This document shows, piece after piece, positions 24,287 to 32,456 of a stretch of DNA of 64,000 nt; positions within the stretch are counted from its first letter, which is position 1, and each line of letters starts with the position of its first letter. Source of the DNA: JAVDCA01 sp035293985 (GTDB lineage: Bacteria; Pseudomonadota; Alphaproteobacteria; Rhizobiales; Xanthobacteraceae). Where the stretch lies: the NCBI GenBank assembly GCA_035293985.1, contig DATGLS010000040.1, forward strand, positions 124,001-188,000, in the 5' to 3' direction. The notes beneath the pieces were generated by a model. The model saw only the letters and a program-made list of their open reading frames with translations, did no database searches and was not told the origin of the DNA. Both the position numbers and the translations under genes were made by a program.

Positions 24287-26497
24287 CTACGCCGCCGCCT
24301 GCCGCTTGGGTCCGAAGCGGCCGTAGAAGGTCTCGCCCTTCTGGGCCATGTCGGTCAGCAGCTTGTTCGGCGCAAATCTTGTTCCGTATTTCTTGGCCAA
24401 TGCCTCGCACAGCGCCACGAACCGCTTGGTCCCCATCATATCGATGTAGGACAGTGTTCCGCCGGCGAACGGTGCAAAGCCGAAGCCGAGGATCGAGCCG
24501 ACATCCGCCTCGCGCACGTCGGTCAGCACCTTCTCCTCGAAGCAGCGCGCCGTCTCCAGCGCCTGGATGCCGAGCAGGCGGTGTTTGAGCTCGGTGAGGT
24601 CGATCTTGTCGGGGTCGAGCTTGCGCACCTGCAGGTCGGCGAGCCCCGGCCACAGCCTTTTCGGCCCCTGCTCGGGATAGTCGTAGAAGCCCTTGCCGTT
24701 CTTGCGGCCGTAGCGCCCGCGCTTCTCCACCATCTCGCCGAGCAGCACTTTCTCGCGCGGGTCGATCGCGGTTGGGCCGAGATCGGCCTCCGTCGCCTTG
24801 AGGATCTTCCAGGCGAGATCGACCGCGACCTCGTCGTTGAGCGCGAGCGGCCCCACCGGCATGCCGGCCATGCGGCCGACGTTCTCGATCATGGCGGCGG
24901 GAATGCCCTCGGTGAGCATCAGGTGCCCTTCGCGCAGGTAGGTGCCGACCACGCGCGAGGTGTAGAAGCCGCGCGAGTCGTTCACCACGATCGGCGTCTT
25001 GCGGATCGTCCGCACATAGTCGAGCGCGGTCGCGAGCGCGACCTCGCCGGTCTTCTTGCCGAGGATGACCTCGACCAGCATCATCTTCTCGACCGGCGAA
25101 AAGAAGTGAATGCCGATGAAGCGGCTCGGATCGGTGAAGCTCTCCGCCAGCGAGGTGATCGGCAGCGTCGAGGTGTTCGACCCGAAGATGACGCCGGGCC
25201 CCATTGCGGCCTGCGCCTTCTTGATCGTCTCGGCCTTGACGGTGCGGTCCTCGAACACGGCTTCGATGACGAGGTCGCAGGTCTTGAGCGCCCCATAGTC
25301 GGCACCGGCCGCGATGCGCTTGAGCACCGCGTCGCGGTCGGCGGCGCTGGCTCGCCCCTTGTCGACCAGCTCGCTGATCAGCTTCTGCGACAGCGCCTTG
25401 CCCTTGTCGGCGGTCGCCTGGTCGCGGTCGATCAGCACCACCTCGAGCCCCGATGCGGCCGTGACGTAGCCGATGCTCGCGCCCATGAAGCCGGCGCCGA
25501 TGATGCCGATCCGCCTGAGCTTGCTCGGCGGCACCGACGTCGGCCGGCGCATCCCCTTGTTGATGTCCTGCATGGAGACGAACAGCGTGCGCATCATCGC
25601 GGCCGCTTCCGGCGAGCGCAGGATCTTTGCGAAGTAGCGTGACTCGACCCGCAGGGCGACGTCGATCGGCAACTGCAGGCCCTCGTAGACCACCTGCAGG
25701 ATCGCGCGCGCCGCCGGATAATTGTCGTAGGTCTCCTTGCGGTAGGTCGCGTTGATCGCTGGGAACGTCATCATCCCGGCCTTCGAGTACACCGGCCCGC
25801 CGGGCAGGCGGAAACCGTCCATATCCCATGGTGCCTTGGCGTTCGGATTGGCCTTCGCCCACTCCTTGGCGGTTTTGATCAGGTCGGCGGAAGGCACCAC
25901 CGCATCGACGAACCTCATCGCCTTGGCGCGGTCGATGCTGACCGGGTCGCCCTTGAGCAGGAAGCGTAGCGCGTCGGGAGGCGGCAGGATGCGCGATACA
26001 CGCGTCGTACCGCCGGCGCCGGGAATCAGTCCCACTTTGACTTCCGGCAGGCCGAGCATCGTCCGCGGATTGGCCGCGGCGACGCGAAAGTGGCAGGCGA
26101 GAACGAGCTCGAAGCCGCCGCCGACCGCGGTGCCGTTGATCGCCGCCGCCCACGGCTTGCCGCACGTCTCGAGCCGCCGGTAGAGCAGGGAAAGCTTGCG
26201 GCTCTCCTCGAACAGCGCCGTCACGGCGGCTTCCGGCCCTTTGGTCTTGCCGAATTCCGCGAACACGCGACCGAGGCTTTCCAGCATGGTCAGGTCGGCG
26301 CCAGCCGAAAACGCTTCCTTGCCGGAGGTGATGACCGCGCCCTTGATCGCGGCATCGCTCGCCACCTGCTCGACGATCGCGGCGAGCTCCTCGATCACCT
26401 TGCGGTCGATCACGTTCATCGAGCGCCCGGGCGAATCCCAGGTGACCAGCGCGATCCCGTCGCCGTCGATGTCGAGCTTGAAGTGCTGGAAGGGCAT
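24287..26497 (-). CDS. fadJ: Fatty acid oxidation multifunctional protein: enoyl-CoA hydratase/3-hydroxyacyl-CoA dehydrogenase
   Basis: A 736-residue two-step beta-oxidation enzyme. The N-terminal crotonase domain (to about residue 190) has the oxyanion segments GKEAFSAGADLTML and ALPEVKVGLIPGAGGT-like GLPEVKVGLIPGAGG. The dehydrogenase part starts at the NAD loop IGAGFMGASIGYV near residue 330, with the catalytic HFFSPVEKM. A C-terminal dehydrogenase domain duplicate follows. The start is ATG 26497, preceded by GGAGC; the open frame upstream runs into an intergenic palindrome. It is the last gene of a set with acyl-CoA dehydrogenase, thiolase and cupin genes. FadB versus FadJ naming is by length and organism. 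Confidence 0.93.
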   Translation of the reverse strand: MPFQHFKLDIDGDGIALVTWDSPGRSMNVIDRKVIEELAAIVEQVASDAAIKGAVITSGKEAFSAGADLTMLESLGRVFAEFGKTKGPEAAVTALFEESRKLSLLYRRLETCGKPWAAAINGTAVGGGFELVLACHFRVAAANPRTMLGLPEVKVGLIPGAGGTTRVSRILPPPDALRFLLKGDPVSIDRAKAMRFVDAVVPSADLIKTAKEWAKANPNAKAPWDMDGFRLPGGPVYSKAGMMTFPAINATYRKETYDNYPAARAILQVVYEGLQLPIDVALRVESRYFAKILRSPEAAAMMRTLFVSMQDINKGMRRPTSVPPSKLRRIGIIGAGFMGASIGYVTAASGLEVVLIDRDQATADKGKALSQKLISELVDKGRASAADRDAVLKRIAAGADYGALKTCDLVIEAVFEDRTVKAETIKKAQAAMGPGVIFGSNTSTLPITSLAESFTDPSRFIGIHFFSPVEKMMLVEVILGKKTGEVALATALDYVRTIRKTPIVVNDSRGFYTSRVVGTYLREGHLMLTEGIPAAMIENVGRMAGMPVGPLALNDEVAVDLAWKILKATEADLGPTAIDPREKVLLGEMVEKRGRYGRKNGKGFYDYPEQGPKRLWPGLADLQVRKLDPDKIDLTELKHRLLGIQALETARCFEEKVLTDVREADVGSILGFGFAPFAGGTLSYIDMMGTKRFVALCEALAKKYGTRFAPNKLLTDMAQKGETFYGRFGPKRQAAA

Positions 26498-26518
26498 TCT
26501 CACTGCTCCGTGTCGTAG

Positions 26519-26595
26519 GGGTGGGCAAAGCGAAGCGTGCCCACCGTTGATCACGCGTGGGCACGGCGCGTTGCGCGCCTTTGGTTTGCCCACCC
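26519..26595. repeat. Palindromic element with GGGTGGGCAAA ends, copy 1 (family D)
   Basis: It has perfect 11-bp terminal inverted repeats GGGTGGGCAAA / TTTGCCCACCC with internal GCGTGCCCACC and GCGTGGGCACG arms. It lies between co-directional genes (cupin and fadJ). Confidence 0.8.
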
Positions 26596-26612
26596 GACGG
26601 AACTCCTCGCTC

Positions 26613-27095
26613 TCACCGCTTTGTTTCCGGGTACGGCGTGCCGTCCTTGTGGACATAGCGGGCGCCTTTGCCGTCGCTGCGTTCCGCCCGCATGTCGATG
26701 TCCGAGTAGGTCGCGACCTCGCGCGGCGAGCGCGTGCCGATCTCGAGAAAGACCGCATCGCGGCTCGACCGGTTGATCAATCGGTGGCCGTTGGGCACGC
26801 CGGCCTTCCAGCCGACCGCGTCGCCCGGCTCGAGGATGGTCTCGCCGTCGTCTTCCGCCAGAACGACCTCGCCCTCCAGCATGTAGACGAACTCGTCCTC
26901 GTTCTGGTGCCAGTGGCGCTGCGAGGAGGCGGCGCCGGGCTTGAGCCGGCAGAGGTTCACGCCGAACTGGTCGAGCCCAACGGCATTGCCGAGCCGCTTG
27001 CGCTCGCGTCCGACGATCTCGCGGCTGAACTCTTCCGGGTAGTTGCTGTGCGTCTCGGCAGGGAGCTTGTCGATATCGATCTTGGGCATGGTCAT
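26613..27095 (-). CDS. Cupin domain protein
   Basis: A 160-residue single-domain cupin. The first motif includes QRHWHQNEDEFVYMLEGEV, with the His, His, Glu metal ligands, and the second GDAVGWKAGVPNGHRL with the last His. The C-terminal tail is polar. Such proteins are metal-dependent isomerases, dioxygenases or sensors; no reaction can be assigned. It overlaps the thiolase stop by four bases (ATGA), so it is part of the beta-oxidation operon. Confidence 0.82.
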   Translation of the reverse strand: MTMPKIDIDKLPAETHSNYPEEFSREIVGRERKRLGNAVGLDQFGVNLCRLKPGAASSQRHWHQNEDEFVYMLEGEVVLAEDDGETILEPGDAVGWKAGVPNGHRLINRSSRDAVFLEIGTRSPREVATYSDIDMRAERSDGKGARYVHKDGTPYPETKR

Positions 27096-28300
27096 ACTCG
27101 CTCGATGATGGTCGCCGTGCCCATGCCGATGCCGATGCACAGCGTGACCAGCGCGGTCGAGAGCTTGCGCCGCTCGAGCTCGTCGAGCGCGGTGCCGAGG
27201 ATCATGGCGCCGGTCGCGCCGAGCGGGTGACCCATCGCGATCGCGCCCCCGTTGACGTTGACCTTGCCGGGGTCGAGCTTGAACGCCTGCAGATAGCGCA
27301 GCACCACCGACGCGAACGCCTCGTTGACCTCGAACAGGTCGATGTCGGGGATCTTCATCCCGGCGCGCTTGAGCACCTTCTCGGTGACGTCGACCGGGCC
27401 GGTGAGCATGATCGCGGGCTCCGAGCCGATGTTGGCGAAGGCCTTGATGCGGGCCCGCGGCTTGAGGCCGGCCTTGCTGCCCGCCTCCCGGCTGCCGATC
27501 AGCACCGCGGCGGCGCCGTCGACGATGCCGGACGAGTTGCCGGCGTGATGCACGTGGTTGATCGCCTCGACCTCGGGATGCGCCTGCACGGCGACCGCAT
27601 CGAATCCGGCGAGCTCGCCCATCTGCGCGAAGGACGGCTGCAGCGATGCTAGCGACTGCATCGTGGTGCTCGGGCGCATGTGCTCGTCCTTGGCCAGCAG
27701 GGTGAGGCCGTTCACGTCGCGCACCGGCTGCACCGAGTGCTTGAAGCGTCCGTCGTCCCAGGCGGCCGCCGCGCGCTTCTGGCTCTCGACCGCATAGGCG
27801 TCGACATCGTCGCGCGAGAAGCCGTATTTGGTCGCGATCAGGTCGGCCGAGATGCCCTGCGGCAGGAAGTAGGACTTGAGCGCGATCGCGGGATCGACCG
27901 GCCAGGCGCCGCCGGCGGCGCCGATGCCGACCCGGCTCATCGATTCGACGCCGCCGCCGATCGTCATCTCGTGCTGGCCGGACATCACCTCGGCGGCCGC
28001 GAAGTTCACTGCGTCGAGGCCGGAGGCGCAGAAGCGGTTGATCTGCACGCCCGGCACGCCGTTGCCGTAATCGGCGCAGATCGCCGCCACCCGCGCGATG
28101 TCGCCGCCCGCCTCGCCGACCGGGTCGACGCAGCCGAGCACCACGTCGTCGACCTGGGCCGTATCGAGCTTGTTGCGCACTTTCAGCGCCGCCAGCGTCT
28201 GCGTCGCGAGGTTGAGCGCGGTCACCTCGTGCAGGGCGCCGTCCGCCTTGCCGCGCCCGCGCGGCGTGCGCACGTGATCGTAGATGAAGGCGTCGGGCAT
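27092..28300 (-). CDS. fadA: Acetyl-CoA C-acyltransferase (thiolase)
   Basis: A 402-residue thiolase. The acyl-enzyme cysteine is C91 in INRFCASGLDAVN. The GGAIAMGHPLGATGA segment holds the catalytic His, and LCIGIGMGTATIIE the second Cys near the end. Thiolases of this kind cut 3-ketoacyl-CoA in the last step of beta-oxidation. The gene lies between the acyl-CoA dehydrogenase (117 bases upstream, separated by a palindrome) and the coupled cupin gene. The degradative rather than biosynthetic role is inferred from the neighbours. Confidence 0.93.
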   Translation of the reverse strand: MPDAFIYDHVRTPRGRGKADGALHEVTALNLATQTLAALKVRNKLDTAQVDDVVLGCVDPVGEAGGDIARVAAICADYGNGVPGVQINRFCASGLDAVNFAAAEVMSGQHEMTIGGGVESMSRVGIGAAGGAWPVDPAIALKSYFLPQGISADLIATKYGFSRDDVDAYAVESQKRAAAAWDDGRFKHSVQPVRDVNGLTLLAKDEHMRPSTTMQSLASLQPSFAQMGELAGFDAVAVQAHPEVEAINHVHHAGNSSGIVDGAAAVLIGSREAGSKAGLKPRARIKAFANIGSEPAIMLTGPVDVTEKVLKRAGMKIPDIDLFEVNEAFASVVLRYLQAFKLDPGKVNVNGGAIAMGHPLGATGAMILGTALDELERRKLSTALVTLCIGIGMGTATIIERV

Positions 28301-28319
28301 GAGGTCTCTCCGGGTCCAC

Positions 28320-28403
28320 CGTCATGCCCGGCCTTGCGCCCGGCATCCACGTCTTCTTCCCTGCGGCAAAGACGTGGATGGCCGGGCCAAGCCCGGCCAT
28401 GAC
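28320..28403. repeat. Palindromic element with GTCATGCCCGGC ends (family F)
   Basis: The outer arms GTCATGCCCGGC and GCCCGGCCATGAC enclose the inner arms CATCCACGTCTT and AAGACGTGGATG. It lies between the thiolase and acyl-CoA dehydrogenase genes. Confidence 0.75.
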
Positions 28404-28417
28404 AGTCACTTAAGATG

Positions 28418-29575
28418 CTACAATCCTCTTGCGATCAAGAGCTTCATGATCTCGTTCGTCCCCGCGTAGATGCGCATCACGCGCGCGTCGCGATAGAGGC
28501 GCGAGATCGGGTACTCGTCCATATAGCCATAACCACCGAACAATTGCAGGCAGCGGTCGACCAGCGTGCCGAGCAGGTCGGTGAGACGGTATTTCGCCAT
28601 CGACGCGGTCGCGCTATCGAGCTTGCCCTCGAGGTGCAGCCCGATGCAGTAATCGAGGAAGACCTTGGCGATCGTCGCCTCGGTCTTGCATTCGGCCAGC
28701 ACGAACTGGGTGTTCTGGAATTCGATGATCTTCTTGCCGAAGGCTTGCCGCTCCTTGACATACGCGATGGTGAGCTCGAGCGCGCGCTCCATCATCGCCA
28801 CCGCGTGAGTCGCGACGATCAGCCGCTCCTGCGGCAGTTCGCTCATCAGCTGGGCAAAGCCCTGGCCTTCCTCGGTGCCGAGCAGGCTCGCGGCGGGCAG
28901 CGCCACGTCGTCGAAGAAGAGCTCGGAGGTGTCGGCCGCGTGGAGGCCGAGCTTCTTGAGCTTGCGGCCGCGGCGAAAGCCCTGCGCGTCGTCGGTCTCG
29001 ACCACCATCAGCGAGACGCCCTTCGCCCGCTCGCCCGGATCGGTCTTGGCGACCACGATGATCAGGTTGGCGTGCTGGCCGTTGGTGATGAAGGTCTTGG
29101 CGCCGTTGAGCACGTAGCCGTTGCCGCTCTTCTTCGCCGACGTGCGCACGGCTTGCAGGTCGGAGCCGGTGCCGGGCTCGGTCATCGCGATGGCGCCGAC
29201 GAGCTCGCCGGTCGCGAGCTTCGGCAGCCAGCGCTGCTTCTGCTCCTCGGTGCCGTAGTGCAGGATATAGGGCGCGACGATCGCCGAATGCAGCTGCGCG
29301 CCGAAGGCGTCGAAGCCGGCGAGGCTGATCTCGCGGATGATCACCGCCTCGTGCGCGAAGGTGCCGCCCGCCCCGCCATAGGCCTCCGGCATCGCGGCGC
29401 ACAGCAGGCCGGCGGCGCCCGTCCTGGTCCACACCTCGCGCTCGTACATCCCCTCGTCGTGCCAGCGGTCGAGGTGAGGCGTGAACTCCGCCCGCATGAA
29501 CCGGCGCGCCTGCTCCTCGAGCAGGACGAGATCCTCGGTCATCCAGGCCGGGCGGGCCACGTTGAGGGCGGTCAT
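28418..29575 (-). CDS. Acyl-CoA dehydrogenase
   Basis: A 385-residue FAD-dependent acyl-CoA dehydrogenase of normal length. The FAD/substrate segments AMTEPGTGSDLQAV and TFITNGQHANLIIV, the ERQAFGKKI segment, the QLFGGYGYMDEYPISR loop and the C-terminal RIYAGTNEIMKLLI, with the catalytic glutamate, are all seen. It does the first step of beta-oxidation and passes electrons to ETF. The start at 29575 was preferred because residues encoded up to 29620 do not resemble the family. It heads an operon with thiolase, cupin and fadJ. Confidence 0.92.
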   Translation of the reverse strand: MTALNVARPAWMTEDLVLLEEQARRFMRAEFTPHLDRWHDEGMYEREVWTRTGAAGLLCAAMPEAYGGAGGTFAHEAVIIREISLAGFDAFGAQLHSAIVAPYILHYGTEEQKQRWLPKLATGELVGAIAMTEPGTGSDLQAVRTSAKKSGNGYVLNGAKTFITNGQHANLIIVVAKTDPGERAKGVSLMVVETDDAQGFRRGRKLKKLGLHAADTSELFFDDVALPAASLLGTEEGQGFAQLMSELPQERLIVATHAVAMMERALELTIAYVKERQAFGKKIIEFQNTQFVLAECKTEATIAKVFLDYCIGLHLEGKLDSATASMAKYRLTDLLGTLVDRCLQLFGGYGYMDEYPISRLYRDARVMRIYAGTNEIMKLLIARGL

Positions 29576-29799
29576 GGGTCGGCAGAATCGCTCTCGTGCG
29601 TCAACATTACTAAACCGCAATTATGCGAGGGTCACGCACGGTGTTGTCTGGGGCTACAGAAGTTGCCATGTGCTAGCATGCGTGAGGCCGGCCGAGCATT
29701 TCGCGACGCGCGGTCGCAACCATCGGACCCGCCTTATTTTCGGCGGTCAGCCATATTTTGTGCGGACCCAAGCTCCGCTGTCGCCGACGGAAACATGCC
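29576..29799. promoter_or_regulatory. Divergent region, beta-oxidation operon / ABC exporter
   Basis: About 220 bases between divergent starts. A/T-rich patches occur at 29600-29630 and 29735-29760. No convincing promoter hexamers or regulator palindrome could be assigned and no small ORF is supported. Confidence 0.35.
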
Positions 29800-31926
29800 A
29801 TGCAACCACTCAGCATCTGTGTCGCCGCGTTCGGGCTTCTCGCGCTCGTTCAGCCCGTGATGCACCTGGACTACGCGGGGATGCTGCTTGGAATCGTCGC
29901 GCTCCTGTGCGCCGTCGCCACTTTCCTGTCAACGCGGATATCGAGCTTCCTGAAGATTTTCATCGGCATCTTCGCGGTCGAGACCATCGTGTTCGGTCTT
30001 GCGGTCGTGGCCGGCAGGCTTGGATACTGGCCAGCCGCCCGTGCGGACGTGCTGCCGCCCGACTCGCTTCCACTGACGGTCGCGATCTTCGCCATTCTGT
30101 GCCGCGTGGTGGCGCATTCCTCCACGGTCGAGCAGGTCATGCGCATCGCCGACCGCTACTTCAATGCCGAGGAGACCGGCTCGGCGCGGATCTGGCCGTT
30201 CGGGCGCTACACGGCCCTGGAACGGCGCATCGCGATCGCCATGGTGGTCATACTGGTGTTGCTCAATCAGGCCGAGGTCGGCGTCCTGCTGCGCTTGAGC
30301 TTTTTCAATCGCGACTGGTTCAACGCGATCCAGGCGCGCAACGCGCCGGAGTTCTGGCGCCAGCTCCTGTACGTGTTCACGCCCTGGGCCTTCGTCTACG
30401 TTTGGATGACGGTGCTCGAGTTCTACATGCAGGCGATGCTGGTGATACGCTGGCGCATCTGGCTCACCAACCACTTCGTGTCGCGTTGGCTCACCGGGCA
30501 CAACCATTATCGTATCAGTCTCGTCGCCGGACAGACCGACAACCCCGACCAGCGTATTTCCGAGGACATCTACCGCTTCATCAACGGCGGCTCCGACGGC
30601 TCCACCCAGGCCTACGGGGTGTATGATTTCACGATCCTGCTGATCTATCAGCTCTCGAACCTGGTCTCGTTTGCGATCTTGCTCTGGTCGCTCTCGCGCG
30701 CGTTCACGATTCCCGGCACGAACTTCGTGCTGCCGGGCTTCCTGTTCTGGGTCGCGCTGGTCTACGCTGCCGCCGGAACGCTGATCACCCATTTCATCGG
30801 GCGCCCGCTGATCGGATTGTTCTTTCAGCGCCAACACATGGAGGCCGACTTTCGCTTCGGGCTCGCGCGGCTGCGCGAATACACCGAGCAGGTGGCATTG
30901 CTCAGGGGCGAGCGCGCCGAGCAGGACATGGTCGGCACCCGCTTCCGCGCACTGGTCGCCAACTACATCGACCTCGTGCACCGACGCCTCAAGGTCTACG
31001 GCTTCACCCAGACGTTCGGCCAGATCTCGCCAATCATTCCGTACATCTTCACGGCGCCATTCTATTTCGCCGGTAAGATCGAGCTCGGCGTCATGACCCA
31101 GACCGCGAGCGCGTTCAGTCGCGTCTCCGATGCGATGACATTCTTCGTCAACTATTACACCTATCTCGCCGGCTTCAAATCGGTGGTCGATCGCTTGAAC
31201 TCGTTCGACGCCGCGATCGATCACGCGCAGTTGCTGAGCAGCGCCGGGCCCGCCCATGTGGCCGCGCCGACCGGCGTCGCCGCGATCGATCTCGAGGATA
31301 TCGATCTCGCGCTGCCGGACGCCCGGGAGGTGCTCAAGAACAAGCACCTCGCGCTCGCGCCGCACGAGAGCGTGGTGCTCACCGGGCCCTCGGGCTCCGG
31401 CAAGTCGACGCTGTTTCGCGCCATCGGCGGGATCTGGCCGTTCGGCGGCGGCCGCATCACCGCGCCTGCCGCCGTGCGCGCCATGGTGGTGCCGCCCAAA
31501 CCCTATATCCCGATCAGTACGCTGCGCGCCGCCGTCACCTATCCGTCGGTGCCCGGCACCTATACGGACGAGCAGATCCGCGACGCGCTGCATGCCGCCC
31601 ACCTCGGCCCGCTCGCCGCCGAGCTCGACCACGAGGAGGTGTGGTCGCAGCGTCTCTCCAGTGGCGAGCAGCAGCGCATCGCGCTCGCCCGCGCCGTGCT
31701 GCGCCAGCCCGACTGGCTCTTCCTCGACGAGGCGACCTCCGCGGTAGATGAGAAGCTCGAGGCCGAGCTCTACGCCATGCTGGCGCAGCGCCTGCCCAAC
31801 ACGACGATCGTATCTATCGGTCATCGCTCGGCCGTGGTCGGGCTGCACAAGCGCCACATCGCGATGACGCCGGAGGGCGACCACTTCACGCTGCGCGATG
31901 TGCCGAAGGCAGCCGCGGCGGAGTGA
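29800..31926 (+). CDS. SbmA/BacA-like ABC transporter with fused ATPase (BclA/YddA type)
   Basis: A 708-residue half-transporter. Three extra hydrophobic segments at the N-terminus precede an SbmA/BacA-like membrane domain (SFFNRDWFNAIQ, WRIWLTNHFVSRWL, DNPDQRISEDIYRF). A C-terminal ATPase follows, with Walker A GPSGSGKST near residue 529, signature LSSGEQQRIALARA and Walker B WLFLDEATSAVD. Close relatives in Bradyrhizobium (BclA) import antimicrobial and nodule peptides and are needed for symbiosis; others take bleomycin or vitamin B12-like substrates. The start is ATG 29800; an ATG or alternative start upstream adds only basic residues. Confidence 0.88.
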   Translation: MQPLSICVAAFGLLALVQPVMHLDYAGMLLGIVALLCAVATFLSTRISSFLKIFIGIFAVETIVFGLAVVAGRLGYWPAARADVLPPDSLPLTVAIFAILCRVVAHSSTVEQVMRIADRYFNAEETGSARIWPFGRYTALERRIAIAMVVILVLLNQAEVGVLLRLSFFNRDWFNAIQARNAPEFWRQLLYVFTPWAFVYVWMTVLEFYMQAMLVIRWRIWLTNHFVSRWLTGHNHYRISLVAGQTDNPDQRISEDIYRFINGGSDGSTQAYGVYDFTILLIYQLSNLVSFAILLWSLSRAFTIPGTNFVLPGFLFWVALVYAAAGTLITHFIGRPLIGLFFQRQHMEADFRFGLARLREYTEQVALLRGERAEQDMVGTRFRALVANYIDLVHRRLKVYGFTQTFGQISPIIPYIFTAPFYFAGKIELGVMTQTASAFSRVSDAMTFFVNYYTYLAGFKSVVDRLNSFDAAIDHAQLLSSAGPAHVAAPTGVAAIDLEDIDLALPDAREVLKNKHLALAPHESVVLTGPSGSGKSTLFRAIGGIWPFGGGRITAPAAVRAMVVPPKPYIPISTLRAAVTYPSVPGTYTDEQIRDALHAAHLGPLAAELDHEEVWSQRLSSGEQQRIALARAVLRQPDWLFLDEATSAVDEKLEAELYAMLAQRLPNTTIVSIGHRSAVVGLHKRHIAMTPEGDHFTLRDVPKAAAAE

Positions 31927-31930
31927 GGCC

Positions 31931-32038
31931 TCGTAGCCCGGACCGAGCGAAGCGCAATCCGGGGCCGGCGCGTCGGCTGATGACCTTACCGCATTCCGCT
32001 GCGCCCGATGCTGGCTGCTCACAGCATGCGGGCTACGA
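31931..32038. repeat. Palindromic element with TCGTAGCCC ends, copy 1 (family C)
   Basis: TCGTAGCCC and GGGCTACGA arms enclose GGAccGAGCGAAGCGCAATCCGG and CCGCATTCCGCTGCGCC segments. It fills the whole gap between the convergent genes ending at 31926 and 32040. Confidence 0.78.
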
Positions 32039-32039
32039 G

Positions 32040-32447
32040 CTACCTCGCTCCAATCTTCTTCTTCACCCGCTCGTCGAAGCGCTCGACGTTGACGATGACG
32101 CGCTCGTGCGTGCCGCCCCCGATCGGCTCCCTCTCGTCGCGCGCCTCGACCGCGAACCTCATCCGCCGCCCCTCGACGCCGACCAGCCGGGCGGTGGCGA
32201 TCACCCGCATGCCGACCGGCGTTGCGGCATTGTGCGTCACGTCGAGATGGATGCCGAGACTCTGATGGCCGTCCGGCAGCAGCGCTTCGGCACAATCGAG
32301 CGCCGCCGCCTCCATCAGGTTGATCATCACCGGCGTTGCCAGCACGTGCACGCGGCCTGAGCCGACGCGCGGCGCCGTATGCGCCTCGGCGACGACGAGC
32401 TGGGCGCGGCCCTCGCGGCCGATGGGCAGATGGGAAAAGTCGACCAT
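32040..32447 (-). CDS. Thioesterase family protein, FlK-like hot-dog fold
   Basis: A 135-residue hot-dog protein. The segment VLATPVMINLMEAAALDC and then GIHLDVTHNAATPVGMRV are typical of the fluoroacetyl-CoA thioesterase (FlK)-like family, which hydrolyses acyl-CoA esters; real fluoroacetate specificity is rare. It starts 9 bases after the stop of the upstream acyl-CoA dehydrogenase and is co-transcribed with it. Confidence 0.85.
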   Translation of the reverse strand: MVDFSHLPIGREGRAQLVVAEAHTAPRVGSGRVHVLATPVMINLMEAAALDCAEALLPDGHQSLGIHLDVTHNAATPVGMRVIATARLVGVEGRRMRFAVEARDEREPIGGGTHERVIVNVERFDERVKKKIGAR

Positions 32448-32456
32448 GGCGAGAAA

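Noticed and set aside
26498..26758. N-terminal extension of fadJ by 87 codons
   Set aside because: It would read through a family D palindrome and overlap the cupin gene; ATG 26497 fits the family start.
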